Shown here one piece after another: positions 28,793 to 37,377 of a stretch of DNA of 64,000 nucleotides. Source of the stretch: Azospirillum melinis. GTDB taxonomy: Bacteria > Pseudomonadota > Alphaproteobacteria > Azospirillales > Azospirillaceae. Under the pieces are notes generated by a model that made no database searches, had not been told where the DNA came from, and saw only the letters and a list, made by a program, of their open reading frames with translations. Location: contig NZ_WHOS01000004.1 in the NCBI RefSeq assembly GCF_013340935.1, forward strand, positions 124,001-188,000. The letters are read 5' to 3'. The position numbers and the translations under genes are program-made. How positions within the stretch are numbered: the first letter of the stretch is position 1; the number at the start of each line of letters is the position of its first letter.

Positions 28793-29941
28793 CTACTTCT
28801 TCCGCCGCGCGCCCTCCCGCGCCCGCGCCGCCGTCTCCCGTTCCAGCCTTTGGCGCAGGAAGGCCAGCACCGCTGCCTCCTCGCCGCTCAGCCCGGCCAG
28901 ATCGTCGCGCAGCTCCGCTTCCACCTCCTGCTTGAGCGACGCCAGCAGCCCGCCTTCCAGATAGGCGTCCAGCACCTCAGGGTGGACGTAGCTCTTGCGG
29001 CAGACGCTGGGGGTGTTGCCCAGGCGGGTGGCAACCTGCTCGATGGCGCGGGTGATGTTGCGCTTGGCGGCGCTGGCACTGTCGAAGCTCTCGAATTCCC
29101 GCAGTGCCATGGCGGCCAGCACGGTGCCGGCCCAGGTGCGGAAATCCTTGGCGGTGAAGTCGGCGCCGGTCGCCTCGCGCAGATAGGCATTGACGTCGCC
29201 CGAGGTCACGGCATGGCGCTGGCCGTCGCGGTCGAGATACTGGAACAGCTCGTCCCCCGGCACGTCGCGGCAGGCGGCGACGACGCGGGCGAGCCGGCGG
29301 TCCTTAAGTGCGACGTTCCATTCCTTGCCCGACTTGCCCTTGAACGAGAAGCGGACCTCCGTCCCCTCGATCTCGGCATGGTCGTCGCGCAGGGTGGTCA
29401 GGCCATAGCTGCGGTTCTCGCGGGCATAGGCTTCGTTGCCGACACGGATCAGCGTGGTTTCCAGCAGCCGCACCACCGCCGCCAGCACCTTTTCCCGCGG
29501 CAGGCCGCGCCGGCCGAGATCGGCGTTCACCCGCTCGCGCAGCTTGGGCAGGGCGTGGCAGAACTCCACCATGCGGCCGAACTTGGTGCCCTCGCGCAGC
29601 TCGGTCCAGCGCTGGTGGTAGCGGTACTGCTTGCGCCCCTTGGCGTCGCGTCCGGTCGCCTGGAGATGGCCGTCGGGATCGGCGCAAATCCACACGTCCT
29701 TGTAGGCCGGCGGGATCGCCAGCTTCCTGATGCGCGCCAGCGTGTCCTCCTCCGTCACCGGGGTGCCGTCGGGCCACAGGAAGCGGAAGCCCTTGCCGTA
29801 GCGCCGCCGCCGGATGCCGGGCGTCTCGTCGGCGCTGTAGCTCAGCCCGGCGCAGGCGGCTTCCTGTTCGGGGGAGGGGCCGTCCTTGTCGGATGCGGCA
29901 TCGGATGTGGCGCCATCGGGCGGGGGGAGGGGGCTGTCCAT
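28793..29941 (-). CDS. DNA topoisomerase IB (poxvirus/bacterial type)
   Basis: Relaxes supercoils by a 3'-phosphotyrosine intermediate without ATP. 382 residues: an N-terminal beta domain (~35-110, RRRRYGKGFRFLWPDG, IPPAYKDVWICADPDGHLQA) and a catalytic helical domain. The nucleophile is Tyr318 in CRKSYVHPEV; other active-site segments are GNEAYARENRSYGLTTLRDD, FSFKGKSGK and AKDFRTWAGTVLAA. Acidic N-terminal and basic C-terminal tails are poorly conserved in the family. This enzyme is an accessory topoisomerase scattered among bacteria. It is convergent with the phosphatase gene; the gap to the next gene upstream is 139 bases. Assignment is secure. Confidence 0.95.
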   Translation of the reverse strand: MDSPLPPPDGATSDAASDKDGPSPEQEAACAGLSYSADETPGIRRRRYGKGFRFLWPDGTPVTEEDTLARIRKLAIPPAYKDVWICADPDGHLQATGRDAKGRKQYRYHQRWTELREGTKFGRMVEFCHALPKLRERVNADLGRRGLPREKVLAAVVRLLETTLIRVGNEAYARENRSYGLTTLRDDHAEIEGTEVRFSFKGKSGKEWNVALKDRRLARVVAACRDVPGDELFQYLDRDGQRHAVTSGDVNAYLREATGADFTAKDFRTWAGTVLAAMALREFESFDSASAAKRNITRAIEQVATRLGNTPSVCRKSYVHPEVLDAYLEGGLLASLKQEVEAELRDDLAGLSGEEAAVLAFLRQRLERETAARAREGARRKK

Positions 29942-30024
29942 AAGGCCAACAACGGCCGGAACGGGCGTTGGTTTCCGCTACCTCCTTCGGAGAGGGTTTC
30001 TTCGCAGTTGCAAAAACCGTAGTG

Positions 30025-30035
30025 TTGCGACGCAA
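30025..30035. promoter_or_regulatory. TTGC-N3-GCAA palindrome upstream of small gene
   Basis: TTGCGACGCAA lies 45 bases before the start at 30081, with TTCGCA (30002-30007) and TTGCAAA (30009-30015) close by. TGC/GCA-rich dyads of this kind are recognised by PhaR-type regulators in alphaproteobacteria, but the link here is only suggestive. Confidence 0.35.
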
Positions 30036-30080
30036 GATCCCCGCGAGACCCCGACCCGATTCCGATTGGAGCGCCAGACC

Positions 30081-30458
30081 ATGGACCGCAAGCCGGACGA
30101 GACGATTCTGACCGCCCATCTGCCGAACCTGGAAATCCAGATCCGGCACCGCGAGGCCGGGGAGGATGGGGCGGAGGTCATCGCCATCCAGTTGCGCGCC
30201 ACGCCGTCCTTCGACGCGGTCGCCGGCATGCTGGCCCCTGCCATGATGAACCCGCTGCTGCTGGCCGGCCCCGCCTTCGGCGCGCGGGCCGGCCAGCAGA
30301 CCGGGCAAGGCGGCGCCAACCCGATGGCGTCGGCCACCGGGATGGCCGAGCTGTGGATGGCGCCGATGCGGCTGTGGGGCGAGATGGTGCGGCAGGCCTG
30401 GGCGCCCTGGCTCCAGGGTAGCCCGTGGGGCCGGGGCGGCTCGGCGTCGCAGCGCTGA
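30081..30458 (+). CDS. Hypothetical protein with Trp-rich amphipathic C-terminus
   Basis: 125 residues, not recognised. No signal peptide. The first ~40 residues look like a beta pair (ILTAHLPNLEIQIRHREAGE, EVIAIQLRATPSFDAVAG), the middle is Ala/Met/Gly-rich and mildly hydrophobic (MLAPAMMNPLLLAGPAF), and the end forms an amphipathic helix (ELWMAPMRLWGEMVRQAWAP) typical of proteins that lie on a surface such as a membrane or storage granule. The ATG at 30081 is preceded by TTGGAG 12-17 bases upstream. It is convergent with the NmrA-like gene. A granule- or membrane-associated role is a guess from composition. Confidence 0.6.
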   Translation: MDRKPDETILTAHLPNLEIQIRHREAGEDGAEVIAIQLRATPSFDAVAGMLAPAMMNPLLLAGPAFGARAGQQTGQGGANPMASATGMAELWMAPMRLWGEMVRQAWAPWLQGSPWGRGGSASQR

Positions 30459-30470
30459 TGGCCTCCGCGG

Positions 30471-31403
30471 TCAGTCCTGAGCGCACCATGTGAAGAAGGT
30501 CTCGGTTTCCTGGCGCCCGGCGAGCGACCGCAGATAGGCCGGCTTCCAGACATCCCTGAGGAAACCCTCCATCCTGGTGGGCAGCGGGCTGCGGCTGTCA
30601 TGGAACCGCACCCGCCGGCTGTTCAGCGCGTCGAGGGTCAGGCTGTCGTCGAGCCATCGCTCCGGCGTACCGAACCTCTCCAGAAACGCGGCTTCGACCT
30701 CTGGCCGGTTCCGGTCGACGAAGCGATACTCCACCGGCCGGCCGATCTCCCGGGCGATGAGCGCCGCCACCTCGGGCATGGTGAGATCCTCCGACCCGAC
30801 CTCGCGGACGACGCGGTGCTGGCCCGTCGGGCTGGTCAGTTCCCGGGCAGCCAGGGCGGCGATGTCCTGCGTCGCCACCCAGGGCAGCGCCACATCGGGG
30901 GCGAGCGACCAGCCGATCCGGCTATGATTTGCGACCCCATCGGCGAAGAACAGCATGTTCTCCATGAACCAGCCGGCACGCAGATGCACGAGGTCGATGG
31001 CGTCGAGCCCGTTCAGCGTCCGGTCCAGATGGTGGAAGCTTTCGAAATGGCCCGTGCTGCCGCCGACTTCCGATCCGATGGCGGTCAGGCTCACGGCCAG
31101 CCTGACCGGAGAGCCGCGGAGCGCATCGACAAAGCGCTGGGCGACCGTCGGATAATGCCCGTGAATGTTGGTCCAGTCGGTCTTCACCATCAGGAAGGCG
31201 GCATCGGCGTCCTGAAAGAAGTCGCCGAGATGTCCGGTGCCGGTGTCGAAACTTCCCAGGAACGGCTCCGCTCCGGCCGCGACGAGGGCGTCGAGGGCCG
31301 GACCGCCTCTCGACAGGGCTTTTACGTGGTGCCCGGCGCCCAGCAGGGTGCGGGTGAGCGTGGCGCCGATCCTGCCGGTCGCGCCGACGACGGCAATTTT
31401 CAT
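30471..31403 (-). CDS. NmrA-like NAD(P)-binding protein
   Basis: 310 residues, atypical short-chain dehydrogenase (NmrA/HSCARG/YtfG type). The Rossmann motif is at the start (MKIAVVGATGRIGATLTRTL, GxxGxxG) and substrate-domain segments follow (LRAGWFMENMLFFADG, MPEVAALIAREIGRPVEY). Members act as redox-sensing proteins or quinone/NAD(P)H-dependent reductases. The ATG at 31403 has TGGAG upstream; three more codons to 31415 are possible. It is divergent from an AraC-type regulator with a 126-base gap carrying a strong dyad, so it is probably the regulator's target. Catalytic activity is not certain: the YxxxK pair is absent, as usual in this group. Confidence 0.86.
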   Translation of the reverse strand: MKIAVVGATGRIGATLTRTLLGAGHHVKALSRGGPALDALVAAGAEPFLGSFDTGTGHLGDFFQDADAAFLMVKTDWTNIHGHYPTVAQRFVDALRGSPVRLAVSLTAIGSEVGGSTGHFESFHHLDRTLNGLDAIDLVHLRAGWFMENMLFFADGVANHSRIGWSLAPDVALPWVATQDIAALAARELTSPTGQHRVVREVGSEDLTMPEVAALIAREIGRPVEYRFVDRNRPEVEAAFLERFGTPERWLDDSLTLDALNSRRVRFHDSRSPLPTRMEGFLRDVWKPAYLRSLAGRQETETFFTWCAQD

Positions 31404-31502
31404 GGCAATCTCCAATGGGTTTCAGCTGTTTGGGGTCGCCTCGGGTGGGTGGCGACCGCGCTGTCGTTCCCCAGTGATAGCGGATTGCCGTCCGCATGAA
31501 TT

Positions 31503-31527
31503 TGGAGATAATGCCATAGGATCTCCA
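31503..31527. promoter_or_regulatory. Perfect inverted repeat TGGAGAT-N11-ATCTCCA before AraC gene
   Basis: Seven-bp arms with an 11-base spacer end 2 bases before the AraC start. A third copy of the half-site (TTGGAGAT) is present on the minus strand at the NmrA ribosome-binding site (31407-31414). Candidate operator for this divergent pair. Confidence 0.55.
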
Positions 31528-31529
31528 GA

Positions 31530-32405
31530 ATGGGCCAATCAGTGACCACATCAGCGGTGACGCCGCGTCCCTGCATCGACGACTTCGACTGCGACTCCGA
31601 CCGCTCGGACCGTCCGGCGGTTGCCCTGCATCTCGACTTCAGCGATTACGAGGCCGAAGTGCCGCAGCACAGCCACCGGCAGGGCCAGCTCATCCTGGCC
31701 TTGCACGGCGCGGTCACCTGCACGACGGCGAACGGCCTTTGGCTCGTCCCGCCGGATTGCGGAGTCTGGATTCCGGGCGGCGTCCCGCACAGCAATCAGG
31801 TCACGCCCAACGCCCGTCTGTCCTACCTGTTCGTCGAACCCGACGCGGCGGCGTTGCCGCGGGAATGCTGCACGCTCTCCGTATCGCCGATGCTCCGCGA
31901 GATGATCCTCCGCCTTGCGCATGTACCGGGCGGCTATGCGTCGGACGACCACACCGGCCGCCTCGTGCGGGTTCTGCTGGACGAGCTGGTGCTGATGCCG
32001 AGGGAGGGATTGAGGCTGCCGGTGTCCAGCCACCCGAAGATCGCCATGATCGCCAGGGCGCTGACGGCCGAGCCGGGCGACCGCCGTACGCTCGCCGGCT
32101 GGGCCGCGCATGTCGCCATGAGCGAGCGGTCCCTGAAGCGGCTGATGGTCCAGGAAACCGGGCTGACCTTCGGCCAGTGGCGCCGCCAGCTCCATCTGGT
32201 CATCGCGCTGCGCGAGCTTGCCGGCGGGGCGACGGTCCAGCGGGTGGCGGGCGACCTGGGCTACGAGTCCGTCACCGCCTTCATCGTGATGTTCAAGAAG
32301 GCGATGGGGACGACGCCGACAGGCTACTTCCGCACCGGGGCCGGCCGCGTCGACAATCCCGGCGGGGCCTTTCCGGCTGCGGACCGGGCAAGCCCGGCAG
32401 CCTAA
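31530..32405 (+). CDS. AraC family transcriptional regulator
   Basis: 291 residues. The N-terminal cupin-type sensor (residues ~30-130, HSHRQGQLILALHGAVTCTT, GVWIPGGVPHSNQV) keeps two histidines of the kind that bind metal or ligand. The C-terminal AraC DNA-binding domain has two helix-turn-helices (~185-270): LAGWAAHVAMSERSLKRLM, and VQRVAGDLGYESVTAFIVMF ending in the usual KKAMGTTPTGYFR. It resembles the group of AraC regulators lying next to efflux or reductase genes. Here it is divergent from the NmrA-like gene and has a strong dyad directly before its start, so it probably controls that gene and itself. Confidence 0.92.
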   Translation: MGQSVTTSAVTPRPCIDDFDCDSDRSDRPAVALHLDFSDYEAEVPQHSHRQGQLILALHGAVTCTTANGLWLVPPDCGVWIPGGVPHSNQVTPNARLSYLFVEPDAAALPRECCTLSVSPMLREMILRLAHVPGGYASDDHTGRLVRVLLDELVLMPREGLRLPVSSHPKIAMIARALTAEPGDRRTLAGWAAHVAMSERSLKRLMVQETGLTFGQWRRQLHLVIALRELAGGATVQRVAGDLGYESVTAFIVMFKKAMGTTPTGYFRTGAGRVDNPGGAFPAADRASPAA

Positions 32406-32424
32406 CCGAAGGCGCGTCGTCGCG

Positions 32425-33312
32425 TCACGGCCACTTCACCTCGGGCGGCAGGCTCATCAGGATCGCCTCGGTGTTGCCGCCGGTTTTCAGGCCGAAGGTG
32501 GTGCCGCGGTCGTAGAGCAGGTTGAACTCGACATAGCGGCCGCGGCGGACCAGCTGGTGTTCGCGCTGCTCGGCGGTCCAGGGCCGGTTCATGTGGCGGC
32601 GGACCAGGGCGGCGTAGCTGTCGAGGAAGGCGGTGCCGACATCGCGGGTGAAGGCGAAATCCGCCTCCCAGTCGCCCGACTCGAGGTTGTCGAAGAAGAT
32701 GCCGCCGACGCCGCGCGCCTCGCCCCGGTGGGGCAGGAAGAAATAGCGGTCGCACCACTCCTTGTAGCGCGGATAATAGTCCGGGTCGTGCCGGTCGCAG
32801 GCGGCGCGCAGGCCGGCGTGGAAGTCGGCGGTGTCCCGCTCGTCCTCCATCATCGGCGTCAGGTCGGCGCCGCCGCCGAACCAGCCCTTGGTGGTCACGA
32901 TGTGGCGGGTGTTCATATGGGTCGCCGGAACCAGCGGCGAGCGCATGTGCGCGACCAGGCTGATGCCCGCCGCCCAGAACGCGCCGGTCTCGGCCGCGCC
33001 GGGGATGTTGGCGCGGAATTCCGGGCTGAAGGTGCCGTGGACCGTCGAGATGTTGACCCCGACCTTCTCGAACACCCGGCCCTTCATCACCGACATGGTG
33101 CCGCCGCCGCCCTCGCCGCCGCCCCCATCCTGTCCATAGTCCGGGCGGGTCCAGCTCTTGCGCTCGAACCGGCCGGGGGGCAGGTCGGCATGGGTGCCGG
33201 TCAGCTCGTCCTCCAGCGCCTCGAAGGCCGTGCAGATGCGGTCGCGCAGTTCCTTGAACCAGGCGGCGGCGCGGGCCTTGCGCTCTTCGACGGTGCTGGA
33301 GTCGGCTGTCAT
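32425..33312 (-). CDS. hemF: Oxygen-dependent coproporphyrinogen III oxidase
   Basis: Converts coproporphyrinogen III to protoporphyrinogen IX with O2 in haem synthesis. 295 residues, homodimeric and cytoplasmic in known members. Conserved family segments are [67 protein letters not shown] and [20 protein letters not shown]. The start ATG 33312 is fixed by its ATGA overlap with the trmL stop; a longer frame to 33339 would run into trmL. Translational coupling to trmL is likely. Haem supply fits the neighbouring cytochrome bc1 operon, although that is transcribed separately. The assignment is firm. Confidence 0.96.
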   Translation of the reverse strand: MTADSSTVEERKARAAAWFKELRDRICTAFEALEDELTGTHADLPPGRFERKSWTRPDYGQDGGGGEGGGGTMSVMKGRVFEKVGVNISTVHGTFSPEFRANIPGAAETGAFWAAGISLVAHMRSPLVPATHMNTRHIVTTKGWFGGGADLTPMMEDERDTADFHAGLRAACDRHDPDYYPRYKEWCDRYFFLPHRGEARGVGGIFFDNLESGDWEADFAFTRDVGTAFLDSYAALVRRHMNRPWTAEQREHQLVRRGRYVEFNLLYDRGTTFGLKTGGNTEAILMSLPPEVKWP

Positions 33313-33818
33313 AGCGATGGCATTTCCGGCTGTGCGCAAGAGGATGCGGCAGTCTGCCGCAAGGCCTCACCCAACACCATCGCCGCGCTGACCGCAACGT
33401 TCAAGGAGCGGGCGGGCGGCACCATCGGGATCACCAGCCGGGCGTCGGCGGCATCATGCACCTCGTCGGGCACCCCGGCGCTCTCGCGGCCGACCAGCAG
33501 GCGGTCGCCGGGGGCGAAGCGGAATTCCGTGTAGGGGATCGCCGCCCGCGTGGTCAGCAGCACCAGCCGGCCGCCCTGCGGAGCCGCGCGGTACGCGGCC
33601 CACGAGCTGTGCCGGGTCCAGTCGAGATGGTCGAGATAGTCCATCCCGGCGCGGCGCAACCTTCGGTCATCCAGCACGAAACCGCAGGGTTCGATCAGAT
33701 CCAAAGCCACCCCCAGCCCGGCTGCGAGTCGCATCAGGGTTCCGGTGTTCTGCGGAATGTCGGGTTCGAACAGCACAAGGCGCAACGCGGGCCTTGCCTC
33801 GAAGTGTTTGTTTTGCAT
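33309..33818 (-). CDS. trmL: tRNA (cytidine/uridine-34-2'-O)-methyltransferase
   Basis: SPOUT-family methyltransferase that modifies the wobble base of tRNA-Leu. 169 residues. The family knot motifs are present: [20 protein letters not shown] at the N-terminus, [16 protein letters not shown], and [25 protein letters not shown] at the C-terminus. Start ATG 33818 is favoured by homologue length; ATG 33842 in the same frame cannot be excluded. Its stop overlaps the hemF start by 4 bases. A TTTGT-N7-ACAAA dyad covers the start codon (33807-33823), possibly by chance. The 238 bases up to petA hold the divergent promoters, which I cannot place confidently. Confidence 0.92.
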   Translation of the reverse strand: MQNKHFEARPALRLVLFEPDIPQNTGTLMRLAAGLGVALDLIEPCGFVLDDRRLRRAGMDYLDHLDWTRHSSWAAYRAAPQGGRLVLLTTRAAIPYTEFRFAPGDRLLVGRESAGVPDEVHDAADARLVIPMVPPARSLNVAVSAAMVLGEALRQTAASSCAQPEMPSL

Positions 33819-34056
33819 ACAAATGTTCTTGCCCCTGTACACGCGACAAATTGTCTCCCGGCCAAGGACTTTTCAAGATGTCGACGCGACGGTATACCGC
33901 AGCGCAGAAGCTGGAGATACCCACTCCGGACCGATGCGGCATGCCTGAGGGTTTTTCCTTCGGCGGGCGGGCGTGCCGTGTCATGCATAAAAATGGTCCA
34001 TCGGTCGTCCGGCGCGGGCAAAGGGCGTCGGGCATGCCTTGAGGAGAAACAGGCTT

Positions 34057-34626
34057 ATGGCTCAGACCACGCATCCGCCCGGGACGGGTGGCCACGCGGC
34101 CTCCAGCGGCGAGGGGGGTTCCCGCCGCGATTTTCTGTATCTTGCCACCGGTGCGGTCGGTGTCGTCGGGGCGGCCTCGGCGGCCTGGCCCTTCATCGAC
34201 AGCCTGAACCCGGCGGCCGACACCCTGGCGCTTGCCTCCATCGACGTCGATCTGGCCCCCGTGGCCGAAGGTCAGGCGATCACGGTCACCTGGCGCGGAA
34301 AGCCTGTCTTTGTCCGCCACCGCACCGCCGAGGAGATCGAGTCCGCCAAGAAGGTCAATCTTGGCGATCTGCGCGATCCGGTTGCCGACGATGCCCGCGT
34401 GAAGAAGCCTGAATGGCTGATCGTCATCGGCATCTGCACGCATCTGGGCTGTGTGCCGCTCGGGCAGAAGGTCACCGATCCGCGCGGCGACTACGGCGGG
34501 TGGTTCTGCCCCTGCCACGGCTCGCACTACGACACCGCTGGGCGCATCCGCAAGGGCCCGGCCCCCGCCAACCTTGTCCTTCCGACGTACGCCTTCACCG
34601 GCGATACCAAGATCCGGCTCGGTTAA
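34057..34626 (+). CDS. petA: Ubiquinol-cytochrome c reductase Rieske iron-sulfur subunit
   Basis: Rieske [2Fe-2S] protein of the cytochrome bc1 complex, passing an electron from quinol to cytochrome c1. 189 residues. The N-terminal anchor is preceded by a twin-arginine motif ([20 protein letters not shown]), so it is exported folded by Tat. The cluster ligands are in CTHLGC and [12 protein letters not shown], with the [12 protein letters not shown] segment after. ATG 34057 has GAGGAG about ten bases upstream; an earlier in-frame TTG is unlikely. First gene of petABC, 30 bases ahead of petB. Confidence 0.97.
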   Translation: MAQTTHPPGTGGHAASSGEGGSRRDFLYLATGAVGVVGAASAAWPFIDSLNPAADTLALASIDVDLAPVAEGQAITVTWRGKPVFVRHRTAEEIESAKKVNLGDLRDPVADDARVKKPEWLIVIGICTHLGCVPLGQKVTDPRGDYGGWFCPCHGSHYDTAGRIRKGPAPANLVLPTYAFTGDTKIRLG

Positions 34627-34656
34627 CGCGGCCCAACGGTTCTGGAGACCCCCGAG

Positions 34657-35925
34657 ATGGCTCAGGTTCAAGCCACCAAGTTCAAGAATCCGGTCGTGAA
34701 CTGGATCGACAGCCGCCTGCCGATCTTCACGATGCTGGATCACGAGTACAACCACTACCCGATGCCGCGGAACGTCAACTATCTGTGGGCGTTCGGTGCG
34801 ATTGCCGGCATCATGCTGATGATCATGATCGCCACGGGCCTGTTCCTGGCGATGCAGTACTCGTCCCACACCTCGCTGGCCTTCGATTCGGTCGAGCGCA
34901 TCATGCGCGACGTGAATTACGGCTGGCTGATCCGTTACGTCCACGCCAACGGCGCGTCGATGTTCTTCATCGCCGTCTACATCCACATGTTCCGCGCGCT
35001 CTATTACGGCTCCTACAAGGCCCCGCGCGAGATCCTGTGGATCCTGGGCGTCATCATCTTCCTCGTCATGATGGGCACCGCCTTCATGGGCTATGTGCTG
35101 CCGTGGGGCCAGATGAGCTTCTGGGGCGCCACCGTCATCACGAACCTGTTCTCGGCCTTCCCCATCGTCGGCGACCCCATCGTCACGCTGCTGTGGGGCG
35201 GCTTCTCGGTCGACAACCCGACGCTGAACCGCTTCTTCGCGCTGCACTTCCTGCTGCCCTTCGTCCTCTTGGGTCTGGTGATCCTGCACACGGCGGCGCT
35301 GCATGTCTGCGGCTCGAACAACCCGCTCGGCATCGACCCGAAGGGCCCGCAGGACACCGTTCCGTTCAACCCGTACGTCACGCTGAAGGACGGCTTCGCG
35401 GTGGTGATCTTCATGATCATCTTCGCGGTGTTCGTGTTCTTCATGCCGAACTACATGGGCCATCCGGACAACTACATCCCGGCCAACCCGCTGGTGACCC
35501 CGGCGCACATCGTGCCGGAATGGTACTTCCTGCCCTTCTACGCCATGCTGCGCGCGATCCCGGACAAGCTGGGCGGCGTGCTGGCGATGTTCGGCTCGAT
35601 CGCGCTGCTGGCCTTCCTGCCGTGGCTCGACCGCTCCAAGGTCCGCAGCTGCAAGTTCCGTCCGGTCTACCGCCAGTTCTTCTGGATCCTGGCCATCGAC
35701 GCCCTGATCCTGGGCTATGCCGGCGCCATGCCGGCCGAGGGCTCCTGGCTGGTGATCGCGCGCATCGGCACCTTCTACTACTTCTTCCACTTCCTGGTCC
35801 TGCTGCCGGTGCTGGGCAAGCTGGAGCGCACGCGTCCGCTTCCCAACAGCATCTCCGAGTCCATTCTGAAGGGCGGGGGCAGCATCGCCGCCGGCGCCCA
35901 TGCCAAGCCGATGGAGAAGGCCTGA
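34657..35925 (+). CDS. petB: Ubiquinol-cytochrome c reductase cytochrome b
   Basis: Di-haem membrane subunit with the two quinone sites of complex III; eight predicted transmembrane helices in 422 residues. Haem histidines lie in [53 protein letters not shown] and the preceding FALHFLLPF helix. The Qo-site PEWY motif is present in [19 protein letters not shown], and the [20 protein letters not shown] loop is typical. The C-terminus extends a little past the last helix (HAKPMEKA). It overlaps petC by one base, so translation is coupled. Assignment is certain. Confidence 0.98.
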   Translation: MAQVQATKFKNPVVNWIDSRLPIFTMLDHEYNHYPMPRNVNYLWAFGAIAGIMLMIMIATGLFLAMQYSSHTSLAFDSVERIMRDVNYGWLIRYVHANGASMFFIAVYIHMFRALYYGSYKAPREILWILGVIIFLVMMGTAFMGYVLPWGQMSFWGATVITNLFSAFPIVGDPIVTLLWGGFSVDNPTLNRFFALHFLLPFVLLGLVILHTAALHVCGSNNPLGIDPKGPQDTVPFNPYVTLKDGFAVVIFMIIFAVFVFFMPNYMGHPDNYIPANPLVTPAHIVPEWYFLPFYAMLRAIPDKLGGVLAMFGSIALLAFLPWLDRSKVRSCKFRPVYRQFFWILAIDALILGYAGAMPAEGSWLVIARIGTFYYFFHFLVLLPVLGKLERTRPLPNSISESILKGGGSIAAGAHAKPMEKA

Positions 35926-36686
35926 TGCGCGCGTTGAAGACTGCAATCCTCTCGGCGGCGCTGGCTCTCGGCATCGCCGGGGCCGCGCAGGCCTCCGAAG
36001 GCGTGCACATCCCCAAGCAGACCTGGCCGCATGCCGGCATCTTCGGCACCATCGACAAGGCGGCGGCGCAGCGCGGCTTCCAGATCTACAAGGAAGTCTG
36101 CTCGGCCTGCCATTCCATGCGTCTGGTGCCGATCCGCACGCTGGCCGGCATCGGCTTCAAGGAAGACGAGCTGAAGGGCATCGCGTCCGGCTATGAGGTG
36201 CAGGCCGGCCCGAACGACGCGGGCGAGATGTTCATGCGCCCGGGCCTGCCGTCCGACCGCTTCCCGTCGCCCTTCGCCAACGATCAGGCGGCCCGCGCGT
36301 CGAACAACGGCGCCCTGCCGCCGGACCTGTCGCTGATGGCCAAGGCCCGCGTCGGCGGCGAGGATTACCTCTACGCCTTCCTGACCGGGTTCGAGGAGCC
36401 GCCGGCCGACGTCCACGTGATGCCCGGCATGAACTACAACAAGGTGTTCCCCGGCCATCAGGTCGGCATGCCGAACATCCTGCAGCCCGACGGCGTCACC
36501 TTCGCCGACGGCACCAAGGCGACGGTGGAGCAGCAGGCGCACGACGTGGCGACCTTCCTGACCTTCGTCGCGGAGCCGCACCTCGACGCCCGCAAGCAGA
36601 TGGGCGTCAAGGTCATCCTGTTCCTGCTGGTGCTGGCCGGCCTGATGTACGCCGCCAAGCGCAAGCTGTGGAGCACGCTGCACTGA
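35925..36686 (+). CDS. petC: Cytochrome c1
   Basis: Membrane-anchored c-type haem subunit of complex III that donates electrons to soluble or membrane cytochrome c. 253 residues: signal peptide (ILSAALALGIAGAAQAS), haem attachment site CSACH (residues ~53-57) followed by SMRLVPIRTLAGIGF, and a C-terminal anchor (VILFLLVLAGLMYAAKRKLW). The methionine ligand is most likely in VHVMPGMNYNKVF. The start overlaps the petB stop (TGATG). A perfect terminator hairpin follows 34 bases after the stop and closes the operon. Confidence 0.97.
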   Translation: MRALKTAILSAALALGIAGAAQASEGVHIPKQTWPHAGIFGTIDKAAAQRGFQIYKEVCSACHSMRLVPIRTLAGIGFKEDELKGIASGYEVQAGPNDAGEMFMRPGLPSDRFPSPFANDQAARASNNGALPPDLSLMAKARVGGEDYLYAFLTGFEEPPADVHVMPGMNYNKVFPGHQVGMPNILQPDGVTFADGTKATVEQQAHDVATFLTFVAEPHLDARKQMGVKVILFLLVLAGLMYAAKRKLWSTLH

Positions 36687-36720
36687 GCCTGACGGTTCGG
36701 TTGAGGCAATTGGTATCTGG

Positions 36721-36753
36721 ACAGGGCGCCCCATGGGGCGCCCTGTTCTTTTT
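36721..36753 (+). terminator. Rho-independent terminator of petABC
   Basis: A perfect 26-base palindrome (ACAGGGCGCCCCA and its complement) is followed by TCTTTTT. It is among the strongest terminators in the window and lies 34 bases after petC. Confidence 0.92.
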
Positions 36754-36798
36754 GGGGGAGCGTGTCGTCGGGCGACGCAAGGCAAGGCGGAGAAGACA

Positions 36799-37350
36799 AT
36801 GGTGGACAGTCTGATCGACGAGATCGTCGATTTCTGGTTCGACGAGGCGATGAAGCCCTACTGGTTCCGCAGGTCGGCCAGCTTCGACCGCGCGGTGGCC
36901 GACACGCTGGGCCCGCATTACGAGGCGGCGGCCCGCGGCGACTACGATGACTGGATCGAGGATGTCGACGGCTGCATCGCGCTGTGCGTGCTGCTCGATC
37001 AGGTGCCGCGCAACATGTTCCGCGACGACCCGCGCGCCTTCGCCACCGATGCCAAGGCGCGGGGGGTGAGCGAGCATGCCGTCGCCAACGGCTTCGATCT
37101 GGAATGCACCGCCGACGAGCGGACCTTCCTCTATCTGCCCTTCGAGCATGACGAGGACATGGGCAGCCAGGAACGCTCCGTTGCGCTGTTCACCGAACGG
37201 GTGGGCGACGAGACGACGATCCGCTATGCCGAACGCCACCGCGAGATCATCGGGCGCTTCGGCCGCTTTCCCCACCGCAACGCCATCCTCGGCCGTGCGA
37301 GCACACCGGAGGAGGAGGCATTCCTCCAGGAACCCGACTCCTCCTTCTGA
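36799..37350 (+). CDS. DUF924 family protein
   Basis: 183 residues, helical TPR-like protein of unknown biochemical role. The family pattern is complete: IDEIVDFWFDEAMKPYWFRR at the start, LCVLLDQVPRNMFRDDPRAF in the middle, then DERTFLYLPFEHDEDMGSQE; the usual FEHSED reads FEHDED here. It ends GRFPHRNAILGRASTPEEEA FL, the standard C-terminus. GGAG lies 9-12 bases before ATG 36799. It sits after the petABC terminator as a separate unit and is convergent with the receiver-domain gene. No function should be inferred from position. Confidence 0.88.
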   Translation: MVDSLIDEIVDFWFDEAMKPYWFRRSASFDRAVADTLGPHYEAAARGDYDDWIEDVDGCIALCVLLDQVPRNMFRDDPRAFATDAKARGVSEHAVANGFDLECTADERTFLYLPFEHDEDMGSQERSVALFTERVGDETTIRYAERHREIIGRFGRFPHRNAILGRASTPEEEAFLQEPDSSF

Positions 37351-37377
37351 GGATGTGAGGCCAGGCCGGCAGCGACA

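Noticed and set aside
33794..34042. 82-codon frame between trmL and petA (including MSTRRYTAAQKLEIP)
   Set aside because: It overlaps the divergent promoter region of trmL and petABC, has no good ribosome site, and shows no recognisable pattern; chance is more likely than a gene.
36687..36798. The ATGGGG palindrome after petC as a start codon region for a gene beginning at 36733
   Set aside because: The upstream ATG lies inside the strong petABC terminator; the ATG at 36799 has a proper ribosome site and matches the DUF924 N-terminus.
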